Position numbers and translations under genes: made by a program. A DNA stretch of 64,000 nucleotides, from NCBI GenBank assembly GCA_916610825.1, contig OU744454.1, forward strand, positions 11,969,178-12,033,177. Direction: 5' to 3'. Each line of letters starts with the position of its first letter. Position 1 is the stretch's first letter. This document shows positions 24,901 to 31,353 of this stretch, piece by piece. Origin of the DNA: Haliclystus octoradiatus. Taxonomy: Eukaryota > Cnidaria > Staurozoa > Stauromedusae > Haliclystidae. A model generated the notes under the pieces. That model searched no databases. It saw nothing but the letters and a program-made list of their open reading frames with translations, and had not been told where the DNA came from.

Positions 24901-24929
24901 TGAAGCCAGAATCGGTAAGTCATCGCCAT
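3707..24929 (-). CDS. PAN-like/fibrinogen-related domain protein, minus-strand copy (4 exons)
   Basis: Join of 24929-24597, 24113-23993, 4414-4157 and 3972-3707 (333+121+258+266 nt) gives 325 codons plus stop, with GT-AG at every junction and consistent phases (0, 1, 1). The product has a hydrophobic N-terminal segment (about residues 5-27) that could be a signal peptide or membrane anchor. A Cys-rich PAN/apple-like region follows (about 33-110, with CMARCELEKRCV and DECQLFD), then a full C-terminal FReD (about 115-325). FReD landmarks are CDMVTNEGG, WMVIQRRIDGRENF, a Ca-site-like DYDVDASTNKHCA, GGWWYKHCHP and SELKIKP. FReD proteins are usually secreted or surface lectins binding acetylated sugars or other ligands, often in immunity; the role here is inference. 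The start is the ATG in good context conserved in all three copies. Intron 2 is 19.6 kb and holds the LINEs, the TTAA element and two palindromes. Confidence 0.8.
4157..4414 (-). CDS. FReD gene (minus), exon 3: FReD core
   Basis: Acceptor ATTATAG before 4414 and donor GTAAGT after 4157. Encodes GWMVIQRRIDGRENF through the IDGYSG turn, i.e. the central beta-sheet of the fibrinogen fold. It is 258 nt, the same as the paralogous exon at 36647-36904. Confidence 0.85.
4590..6921. mobile_element. Non-autonomous TTAA-type DNA element, about 2.3 kb
   Basis: The ends are inverted repeats: GGGACTATGCAGACCGGC at 4590 and its near complement GCCGGTCTGCACAATCCC ending at 6921. Both sides are flanked by TTAAA (4585-4589 and 6922-6926), a TTAA-type target duplication as made by piggyBac and Kolobok superfamilies. 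The GGG-first terminus is unlike the CCC-first piggyBac ends I recall, so Kolobok-like is my weaker preference. No transposase is visible; the middle contains a LINE fragment (4921-5510), so the present length is partly nested insertion. Confidence 0.65.
4921..5510 (-). pseudogene. LINE ORF2 fragment (endonuclease end to RT linker)
   Basis: Read on the minus strand from about 5510, the translation carries a GDFN-type motif (INGDFNIQVDN), the last conserved part of an APE-type endonuclease. A stop interrupts it near 5340. Then comes a 137-residue frame (5334-4921) with HDPVVSYHLAIHCTL, a degenerate SDH-like box, and a linker ending KRMVTVRPNSPCY...RRKFERCWR. That is the usual run-in to the reverse transcriptase in many CR1/L2/Rex-like LINEs. 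RT itself is absent. The clade is not assigned. Confidence 0.75.
7010..7047 (-). ncRNA. Decayed hammerhead-like fold (left arm)
   Basis: The minus strand reads CAGATGA where the core should be CUGANGA (U4 changed to A). The helix II sequence (TGC/GCA), GAAA and the ACU...GGU helix III are still present. The core change should abolish or strongly reduce cleavage. Confidence 0.5.
7084..7123 (+). ncRNA. Candidate hammerhead ribozyme, plus strand (7 kb)
   Basis: Core C3-A9 is CTGATGA at 7088-7094. Helix II is TTGC/GCAT with a GTAA tetraloop (7095-7106), where the closing pair is a U-U mismatch. GAAA is at 7107-7110. Helix III is ACT/AGT with loop ATT (7110-7118) and the cleavage-site nucleotide is A7119. 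Helix I pairs TTGT (7084-7087) with ACAA (7120-7123). This is a type I fold with the very short helix III known from Penelope-like elements and retrozymes. The U-U at 10.1-11.1 may weaken it. Confidence 0.6.
7160..10165. other. Intron 2 of the minus FReD gene, AT-rich, no gene seen
   Basis: No exon-like or transposon-coding signal recognised; only short frames of random appearance. It holds a short GAAATATC/GAAATATA tandem run at 9731-9770. Confidence 0.4.
9731..9770. repeat. Short tandem repeat, GAAATAT(C/A) units
   Basis: Four to five copies of an 8-9 base unit GAAATATC/GAAATATA in a row. Confidence 0.8.
10170..10440 (+). repeat. Dispersed repeat, copy 1 (forward)
   Basis: About 270 bp that matches, in inverted orientation, 11925-12215. 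Shared words include AAACCCCCAGA, GTGGTGTTTTGAC, GCTGAG and TTATGACG. Similarity by eye is roughly 70 percent with small gaps. Family unknown. Confidence 0.65.
10441..11924. other. Spacer between the two inverted repeat copies
   Basis: AT-rich sequence within intron 2 of the minus FReD gene. No coding region, terminal repeats or tRNA recognised. Confidence 0.35.
11925..12215 (-). repeat. Dispersed repeat, copy 2 (inverted)
   Basis: Minus-strand copy of the family at 10170-10440. It includes a TATGACGTCATA palindrome at one end. The pair could be two separate insertions or the two ends of one ~2-kb element; target duplications were not found. Confidence 0.6.
12440..12563. repeat. Palindromic hammerhead-bearing element, 12.5-kb copy
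   Basis: Carries the same outer block as the 7-kb element (GAAGTCAGAGACCACAC versus GAAGTCAAAGACTACAC read on the corresponding strand). It has inner arms 12510-12535 and 12537-12563 that are near-perfect inverted copies with almost no spacer. The right arm is truncated after helix II and has CTGATCA for CTGATGA, so only the minus-strand ribozyme could fold. Confidence 0.7.
12490..12532 (-). ncRNA. Candidate hammerhead ribozyme, minus strand (12.5 kb)
   Basis: Minus strand, in order: helix I strand CTGT (12532-12529), core CTGATGA (12528-12522), helix II TGC/GCA with a seven-base loop (12520-12508), GAAA (12506-12503), helix III ACT/AGT with loop TGA, cleavage nucleotide A12494, helix I strand ACGG (12493-12490). 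All core bases fit the consensus, but the first helix II pair is U-U as in the 7-kb copy. It lies sense in intron 2 of the minus FReD gene. Confidence 0.6.
12600..16690. other. Intron 2 of the minus FReD gene, no feature recognised
   Basis: AT-rich, with only short chance frames. No splice-supported exon, tRNA, terminal repeat or transposon domain was recognised here. Confidence 0.35.
16694..16719. repeat. 26-bp direct repeat flanking the LINE (3' side)
   Basis: A 26-base block beginning TGAAAACGAATATACTCG and ending ACGGC recurs identically at 21113-21138 on the other side of the LINE. It is either a target site duplication or a pre-existing tandem motif: a diverged two-copy version without the LINE is at 32862-32930. 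Confidence 0.8.
17051..19985 (-). pseudogene. LINE ORF2: APE endonuclease plus reverse transcriptase, broken
   Basis: Frame 19985-18621 gives the endonuclease: FATQNVRSLLKN, AMQEIWQGG, a STRGGGVGLVI box, IYIPPHSD, GGDFNVNML and SDHLCPF, all expected APE-type landmarks. After a frameshift near 18830 and a TAA near 18722, frame 18624-17749 gives the reverse transcriptase: SNYRPISLLSS, LDLKKAFDTVNHEILL, GVPQGSILGPLLFLIYIND and the catalytic box FADD (normally Y/FADD). Frames 17798-17463 and 17551-17051 give thumb and C-terminal parts (KFLGVLIDDHLNF, YCIPIWRHAP) after two further shifts. Catalytic residues look intact, so decay is by indels. Clade not assigned. Confidence 0.85.
20218..20977 (-). 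pseudogene. LINE ORF1 (coiled coil plus basic C-terminal domain), broken
   Basis: Starts MSTRGKAASAPLTKND at 20977. A heptad-rich helix follows (IQMQNARLTEVVEQQRKDI and on), typical of the coiled-coil trimerisation part of LINE ORF1 proteins. After a -1/+1 shift near 20680 the frame continues, and a second segment (20433-20218) has LKGTGISIGEDL, a basic KCRQLAKKKKITTTW and YVKRLDG, the usual nucleic-acid-binding end of CR1/L2-group ORF1. At least one frameshift and a possible stop near 20485. Confidence 0.75.
21113..21138. repeat. 26-bp direct repeat flanking the LINE (5' side)
   Basis: Identical to 16694-16719 over 26 bases. See the LINE entry and the related two-copy site at 32862-32930. 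Confidence 0.8.
21139..23992. other. Intron 2 of the minus FReD gene, proximal part
   Basis: No coding signal. The stretch 23550-23700 resembles 32985-33130 (shared TTTTATTTGATGATTTTA, GTCTAGTCTGAT and a CTATCGTTGTCTT-like word), so it is part of an unnamed dispersed repeat. Confidence 0.4.
23993..24113 (-). CDS. FReD gene (minus), exon 2: start of the FReD
   Basis: Acceptor CTTTTAG before 24113 and donor GTAAAT after 23993; 121 nt, as in the paralog. Encodes SDCLEAKTAQQHVSG and CDMVTNEGG, the first strand of the fibrinogen domain with its conserved N-terminal cysteine. Confidence 0.85.
24380..24434 (-). repeat. tRNA-like (A-box) module in intron 1 of the minus FReD gene
   Basis: The minus strand reads TTCCTCAATGGCAGAGCGTC, a polymerase III A-box-like arm, followed by CACCCTGTGAGGGAGG. 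A diverged copy sits at the same place relative to the exon 1 relic at 29350-29400, so it was present before the duplication. The B box is not clear. It is probably a tRNA-derived SINE head or a tRNA pseudogene. Confidence 0.45.
24597..24929 (-). CDS. FReD gene (minus), exon 1: signal/anchor plus PAN-like region
   Basis: 333 nt from the ATG at 24929 to donor GTGAGA. Encodes MAMTYRFWLHFAVYTLIG (hydrophobic) and the Cys-rich region CMARCELEKRCV. Upstream codons are open as far as 25007, but the block conserved between copies begins at this ATG with GCC before it, so I prefer this start. Reading past the donor gives VRNYESRCY and a stop, which is intron. Confidence 0.8.
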
Positions 24930-25090
24930 GGCAATTTTATCTTTTTCAAATATAATGATTTGATTAACTCTTAATGTGTGTCTATAGAATACACGTTTTG
25001 GTTTCAAACTAGCGAGAGAAAATAAAAATTTTAATTTTAGGCGTTCTTTTCAACAAAAATATTTCACAAACAGATGGTGTTGGAATAATA
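24930..25090 (-). promoter_or_regulatory. Conserved upstream block of the minus FReD gene
   Basis: Conserved non-coding words are shared with the regions upstream of the other two exon 1 copies: CTCTCGCTAGTTTGAAAC, ACACATTAAGAGTTAATCAA and ATATTTGAAAA. It is probably the 5' leader and proximal promoter; no TATA box is called with confidence. Confidence 0.4.
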
Positions 25091-25129
25091 TCGAACCTGC
25101 TCTATGTTTGTGGAAACTGATTCACAATT

Positions 25130-27430
25130 GTTGCTGTTGTCATAGTAACATCCCATACTCAATTGTCTGCATTATCATTTGAATGTTGTAATTTAACTAG
25201 TTATTTTGTGGGTTCATATTCATTCACGCGTTGCCCTAATTTAGTATCGTTTCAATCATCGTGTTTTACTTTGTCAATTTACTGCCATTGTCATCATGCC
25301 ACAAGTCATGCAAATTTACACTTCTCAGCCACTGTTCGTGTTGGGGCGAGATTTGTTCGCTTTTAATTATATCTTAAAATTTGTCATTTTCTGCAGCAGT
25401 TTTTGCTGTTTATTTTTTATCTTTTGCTACAACTGCTGCATTCATACTTTTCATAGTGACAGAAAATTACATACAATCCAACCGTCATAAACTGATTATT
25501 ACATTTTAATGTGGTTCAGTTTATAGTTCCACACGGAAGTAGGGCAAAGGACGACAATCAGAAAGAAGGATATTACTGAAAAAGAATAATGTGAAGAAAT
25601 CTAAGTCTAAATTGAGTGACACCGAAGATGATTTCAACTTTTAGATTTTCTTTCAGTTGACCACCCAAGCATTTTGCGCGCATTTATCCAGCATCGGAAA
25701 TTCATGATGTGAAAATGCTCTGCCGACCCAGAATGCATTTCTAAAACGTTGATGCGAAAATCAAATAGTGTGACAATGTTGGCTTCATTGCAGAGATGGA
25801 TGCAGCCAAAAAAATGACTGGTGCGAGAAAGTGGGCAGAGTCCAGATGAAGTGGGCGAAGCCCCACCCTACAAGGGGTCCGGTGGGAAAATTTTTTGAAA
25901 ATAGAATCCATAGAAGACCTCTAATGCAACCTTCAGGATGAAAATTCAGGCCAACTTGAATAATATAGACATCAACATAATCCGACAAATTATCAATTAG
26001 GCATGATCCTAAACAAATAATGTAGATGGACGTCAAGAAAGATAACATGTATGTTTGTGCATTGTTATTGCTAATTTACATGGCATGGCAAAATCGAAAA
26101 ATAAAAGTAGGGTAAACGTAAACAAAGATAAATATAGAACAAGTAAGCAGATATAATTATATACATACTAAATCAAAATCAATATAGTATAGGCCTTCGA
26201 GTCCAGATAGTGGTGCGATTTTCTGAACGTGCGCGCTCTGATAAAGGAAATTGCAATTTCGAGAAGTTACATATTTATAATTCGTTATGCCCAGCATTTC
26301 CTTTTCAAAAAGGTCCTTAACAATTTCCCCTGGAAAAGCTAATTTCAACCTTTCCATTCTTATTAAGTTGTAGCTTCTCAACACGAGAACAATGTAAAAT
26401 AATAAAATAATAACAAAACACCATTGATTGTCGCTATTTTGGATTTGATTATGTAGCCAAAAGGAGGATAACTGAAATTTTATTGCTTCTTGTTTTACAT
26501 GACGACATCACAAACGTAGTGATCACGCGATACTTTTATTGCTAATATTCTCTGCTGGGGGTGCAGACTGGTGCGAAAAATGCTAGGAATACTAGATAGA
26601 GCACTTTAATAGGTTTATAGTTGAGTACTTTGAAAGGATTGTTACATATATATCATCCGACCGGCGCCAGATCGAACACATAAATTGCATGAGCATTCAG
26701 ACTGGAGCGAAATTATGATCACCGATTGGCAGACATAGATAAATAATAAGAACTTTGTCACAACGGCATTGTTTTCAAGAAGGAAAATTATTGAAAGAAC
26801 AGCGGCGCCATCAAAGTTTGAAAGTTTTAACTGGGGCGAGCGCTTCATTTGCACCAGCCTGAATCCTCCCCTGCTTCATTGTTCTATTTGATCCAAAATA
26901 GGATATAAATAATTTGTAATTTACCTTTCTATCACTTTTGAACTGACGTTGATATGGTGTATATATTATCGAAACGTTTTCAGCAACAACTACCCATATA
27001 GCATATTGTCGCTATCATTTAGTCCTAAATATTTAACAAGGATATTTTCAATCGAACTGCAACTCGTTTAAAGCTATTTATTCATCACTTACAAGCTGTA
27101 TAAATGAGGTTAGATGAAAATGAAAGAGAAAATCAATTTTGAAATTATGCATTCTTTCGTAGTCTGTGATATTCATACCTTTCATAATGCAGAATATATA
27201 ATGAGATAGTTCTAGATTGCCTGGATGCTGTGAATGAATAAATTTCCGTTATAAATTTCTTAAAATTTATCAATTTGATAATTAACTGTTACATTGACAT
27301 CTATTATCTACAAATTCATCATATTTAGTATAAAGTATGATCAATTTTAGTTTACAATGTATTTTAGGAATTTATGTAAGTATAGAAATTAGTCTTCCCT
27401 ATATAATTCTTACCAACACTTAATCTGAGA
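25130..27430. other. Region between the divergent FReD genes, left part
   Basis: No gene recognised. It contains repeated GACTGGTGCGA-like words (25818, 26567) and a GC-richer patch at 25840-25890, suggestive of old repeats without definable ends. Confidence 0.35.
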
Positions 27431-27437
27431 AATGTAC

Positions 27438-27499
27438 AATAACAACCACAAAAACAACAACAAAAATAACAACAACAACAACAACAACAATAACAACAA

Positions 27500-27545
<46 letters not shown>

Positions 27546-27577
27546 AACAACAACAACAACAATAACGACAACAACAT
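27438..27577. repeat. (CAA)n microsatellite, about 140 bp
   Basis: A long, slightly interrupted CAA/AAC array. It produces poly-Asn, poly-Val and poly-Leu chance frames on both strands that should not be taken as genes. It sits directly against the Penelope-like fragment at 27586. Confidence 0.95.
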
Positions 27578-27585
27578 CAATAAGT

Positions 27586-27809
27586 CTAAGTTCATCAATC
27601 AATTTTCTGCTTTTTATATATCGGTCTGAACTGTTGACCGACTTCAACTTTCAGAGTTCCTAATTGTTTACGTAACGAGTTAGCAGATATCTGGTCCTTA
27701 TATGGCAATACAATATTAATCACTAAGTTCTTTTTTGAATTAGGTACTTCGTTGTTAGTCTCATTGCGATCATTTATAGAAAAGCAGAAAATTGATTGAT
27801 GAACTTAGA
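27586..27809 (-). pseudogene. Penelope-like element fragment (RT end to endonuclease linker)
   Basis: Minus-strand translation contains NIVLPYKDQ followed by SRKLIDELR. These match the junction seen in the fuller Penelope-like element at 34.2-36.3 kb (NVVLPFKDQ, then SSKNLIDDLR). The endonuclease that should follow is missing and replaced by the CAA array. The ends 27586-27613 and 27781-27808 are a perfect 28-bp inverted repeat, so part of the fragment was copied back in inverse orientation. Confidence 0.65.
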
Positions 27810-28039
27810 GTCTAGTTGAATTTGGCCATTGTTCGCTGCTGAAACATTTGTTTAGTTGTCAGCCCCGAATTCATCACTGTTGTGGATGTAGTCCCTATGG
27901 TTATTGGTTCATCTATGTTCTCTGTGTTCTCTGTGGCATTCATCTTCGCGACTCCAATTCGTCAGTCGATCGATTGAATTTTGTAGTGGATGCGTAGATG
28001 ATAAACTTCAAGACGCCGTTAAATGACGACTGGATTGCT

Positions 28040-28103
28040 AATTTGATATATAAATAATATAATTTGATATATAAATAATATAATTTGATATATAAATAAT
28101 ATA
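28040..28103. repeat. 21-bp AT-rich tandem repeat, three copies
   Basis: Unit ATTTGATATATAAATAATAT repeated three times, followed by a self-complementary TATATTATATTATATAATATA run. Confidence 0.85.
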
Positions 28104-28659
28104 ATATATTATATTATATAATATAATTCACTAAATAAAGACAAATACAGTGAAATTAAGAAAGCTGCAGATATAAACTAATACAAGGCATTATAATGAT
28201 ATGGAATAGAGTCTTATACATCGGTGGCTTTTACTTCAACGACGACTGATATTCTTCTGATGTCAATTGTGACATTGATTTCTTTGCTTTTTCTGTTTTA
28301 ACGGCATTGACTGCTATACTATTCTGATGTTTATACATTTAAATGCAGCTTTTACACTATTGATGGCTGAACTATTTGCTTACTACATGTTTTTATACTG
28401 CAAAGCAATTGCTAACATAAGGTAAATTTATGCTTTGCTCATCTTGTTTATTCGATATAGATTTGGTATATCACGTAGATGTGTCAGTACAAATATAAAG
28501 TTGTATAAAGGCCCGATATAATTTGTCTTAGTTTGGGAGATTTGAAATTTATATTCCAGATGTTTCTATATACTTCAAGTTCCATGCTAATTATAAATGT
28601 TTTAAAAATATATTTTTGAAAGCAATTTGTAGGAAGATATGTTGATACAGGTCCATGAT

Positions 28660-28920
28660 GCTTTGCCTGATAAACACAGAGCAGGTTCCATACTATTCCA
28701 ACTTCAGCTGTTGGTCAGATGTCTTTGTTGGAAAGAAAGCATGCAAATACTGAATAATTTCAGTTCCTCTCGTTAGTTTGAAGCAGATATGTAGACTATA
28801 TATGTATCATGTACGTATCATATATATGTAGACTAAGACACATATCAAGAGCTAATCAAATCATGATATTTGAAAAGAATACTATTTTGAGAGATATTAC
28901 ATCTATAGATGAAAATTGTC
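28660..28920 (+). promoter_or_regulatory. Duplicated FReD upstream block (middle, dead copy)
   Basis: Closely matches 30790-31020, sharing AGCAGGTTCCATA, TATTCCAACTTCAGCTGTTGG and CTCTCGTTAGTTTGAA. It also matches the minus-gene upstream block in the CTCTCG and AGCTAATCAAATCA parts. It leads into a broken exon 1. Confidence 0.45.
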
Positions 28921-29188
28921 ATGGCAGCGACATACCGATTCTGGCTTCACTTTGCAATTTATACACTTGTTGGTCTCATTGTTGTTAAAACGAACATTCT
29001 GAATAAAAATATCAAATACAAAATAGTAAAGGGATTCCAACATAATGGATTAGCATTTTCCAAGCTCAATTCTACATCAGTTACTTGTATGGCGAAGTGT
29101 TTTTCAATTGTTTGACTCTTATGGAGATTCTGATGGAAATCCTTTAGAGGGAAACGAGAATTAGACATAATTTGAGAAAATTTCTGCG
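28921..29188 (+). pseudogene. Broken third copy of FReD exon 1
   Basis: Starts MAATYRFWLHFAIYTLVG and stays in frame to CMAKC, then lacks 65 nt present in both other copies (between GCGAAGTGT and CAATTGTTTGAC), which shifts the frame to a stop. A second lesion (GAATTAGAC) puts a stop further on in the original frame. It keeps the donor-like GCG/GTGAGA at 29188 and the intron sequence beyond, which match the minus-strand gene better than the plus-strand one. No exon 2-4 follow before the next copy. Confidence 0.85.
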
Positions 29189-29349
29189 GTGAGAAATTAT
29201 GAATCACGTTGTTATATAGACATGTTGCTGATTGTTTGACTGTAGCAGCAGTTCAAGTTTACATTATTTGTATAGTAAATGTGTTTGCCTTTTTGAAACC
29301 AGACATTCTATATATTATTTCTTATTAATTATTTCTTAATTTTTATTTC

Positions 29350-29400
29350 TGCACTGGTAGCTCAATGGCAGAGCGTCTGCATCCTGTGTGGGAGGATTTG
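29350..29400 (+). repeat. tRNA-like (A-box) module after the broken exon 1
   Basis: TAGCTCAATGGCAGAGCGTC resembles a tRNA D-arm/A-box. It is the counterpart of 24380-24434, and its TAGCTC is closer to a true A-box than the TTCCTC of the other copy. Confidence 0.45.
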
Positions 29401-29994
29401 TTCTGACGTTTAACGCTACTTCATGAACGTACCTTGTGGAAATGTGTTGGCTGTGTCCACATGGCAGCCAGACCAGTTTCTTTTGATAAATTTTGAGCAC
29501 CCTTCTTACGTCATTTCTCATGCAGCAGAATTCAAGCGAAACAGTTTTAAGCCAATGATATCACAAGATGAGGGATAGGAATTTGAAATATGCTGCATGA
29601 GCACTCCCGTCACCATCCCATGGGGGGTGTAATGCTGAATAACAACCAGCTACGAATAGTAATTTCACTCCGTTTGGGGACTGGACATGGTAAAAACCCA
29701 TACATGCAATTTTGCAGTGGCCAACTGGTAGATGAACAAGGAGTCCATGGTATTCCATGTAAGAAGAGCTTCGGGTGATATGCAAGGCATCATGAAGCAA
29801 ATGCCATTATCAAGAATCCTCTGTGTTCTGCAAATATCCCCTCTAAACTAGAACCTCAGAGCTAAGCAATGTCAGATCTCAAAATACCTGATAGGATCAC
29901 GGTGAATTCCATGGGTAAATGGCCGATCAGCTATATTTTTACTTTACATGCGCTGCTACTCTTTCTCCTAGCTATACCGAAAAAACATCTATGT
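29401..29994. other. Intergenic, between the broken exon 1 and a SINE
   Basis: No gene recognised. Short frames on both strands look random. Confidence 0.35.
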
Positions 29995-30202
29995 GCAGCC
30001 TTGGTGTAATGGTTAGAGAGTTGGAACACGGCCCGCAGGGTCTCGCGTTCAATCCCTGGCCGGAGCACTATAGGTTGGCGTCAGGAAGGGCATCCGGCTA
30101 TAAACGCACACAAACTTCAAAATACTAACCAATTTAACCAACCACCCCGGTGAAAAAAAGCTGCAAGCTTTGTGGATAAATGGTAAATCCAAAAAAAAAA
30201 AA
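29995..30202 (+). mobile_element. tRNA-derived SINE, copy 1
   Basis: tRNA-like head: GCAGCCTTGGTGTAATGGTT (A box) and GCGTTCAATCCCTGG (B box). Then comes a body with GGCGTCAGGAAGGGCATCCG, a conserved word I know from other animal SINEs, and a poly-A tail at 30191-30202. Nearly the same sequence occurs at 47231-47457, which confirms an interspersed family. Confidence 0.85.
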
Positions 30203-30789
30203 TCTATCAAAGCAGGAGCAACTGCTGAAAACGCCGAAGAAAAGAAAATAATAAAGTATAGACAGCTGAAAACTACTTAAATCTTCATCCTTGTTGAAAA
30301 CGAGACGATGGGGGTGACAGATCAGCCGCTGAGTTGCTCTTGAAGCAGCTATATTCCAGGTTGAGAGATTTTACACAGGATGCTAATGCTGGGAAATATT
30401 TAAAAGGGAGAATTGCAATGTAAGTGTAAAGATATTTATATAAATGTTTTTTTAGGTTTACATAATTATTCCAAGCTACAATTTGATTGCATGTATTGTT
30501 TATATAACACAAATATAACATCAGCACTTTTTTTAACTGCAAACTGTTTTTTCCCTATAATTTTCTGCATAACAATTAAAAGTTAAACATAAAATGGTAC
30601 TTAAAGTAAATTATTTGTATTTAGGGAATAACTCAATTAACTATGATATGTATAAGATTGTCATAAGATTGCATGGAGGAACAGAAAGCGAGCAAGTGGC
30701 TTCACGTAAAATACGACACTTTCACAAAGCCGTCTTGGGCTAGTCAAAAACCATGTAGGAAATATTTTGAAAAGGGACGATGATGCTTT
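30203..30789. other. Intergenic, upstream of the plus FReD gene
   Basis: No gene or element recognised before the conserved upstream block begins at about 30790. Confidence 0.35.
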
Positions 30790-31020
30790 GACTGATAAGC
30801 ATAGAGCAGGTTCCATATTATTCCAACTTCAGCTGTTGGTCAGATGTCTTTGATGAAAAGAAAGCATGCATACACTGAACAATTTTTTTTCCTCTCGCTA
30901 GTTTTGAAACAGAAATGCATGGTCTAAAGACACATATCAAGTGCTAATCAAATCAGTATATTCAAAAATAATACTACTTTGATCGATAGTACATCTATAC
31001 TTCGAAAGATGTTAATTGCC
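30790..31020 (+). promoter_or_regulatory. Conserved upstream block of the plus FReD gene
   Basis: Shares long words with 28660-28920 (AGCAGGTTCCATA, TTCAGCTGTTGGTCAGATGT, AGCATGCA) and shorter ones with the minus gene. It runs up to the ATG at 31021, which lies in good context (GCC ATG G). Probably 5' leader and proximal promoter. Confidence 0.4.
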
Positions 31021-31353
31021 ATGGCGACGACTTACCGATTCTGGCTTCATTTTGCGATTTATATACTAATTGGTTTAATTGCTGTTGATTCGAATTTTCT
31101 GAGTAAAAATATCAAATACAAAATGGTAAAAGGATTTCAGCATAATGGATTAGCATTTGCCAAGTTCAATTCTACCTCAGTTACTTGTACGGCGAAGTGT
31201 GAATTGGAAAAGAGATGTGTTTCAACGAATTTCATTATTGGAATATCAAACAACAAACATGATGAATGTCAATTGTTTGACAGTTATGGAAATTCTGATG
31301 GAAATTTTTTAGAGGAAAATGAGATTTCGACATACTTTGAGAAAATTTCTGCG
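31021..31353 (+). CDS. FReD gene (plus), exon 1: signal/anchor plus PAN-like region
   Basis: Ends ...FEKISA at donor GTAAGA (31354). The apparent continuation VRNYESRCY is the intron read through. Cysteines in TAKCELEKRC and DECQLF are shared with the minus copy. Confidence 0.85.

Noticed and set aside
27410-27647. Poly-Asn, poly-Val and poly-Leu reading frames
   Set aside because: They are three frames of the CAA microsatellite; only the first ~25 residues on the minus strand are real, from a Penelope-like fragment.
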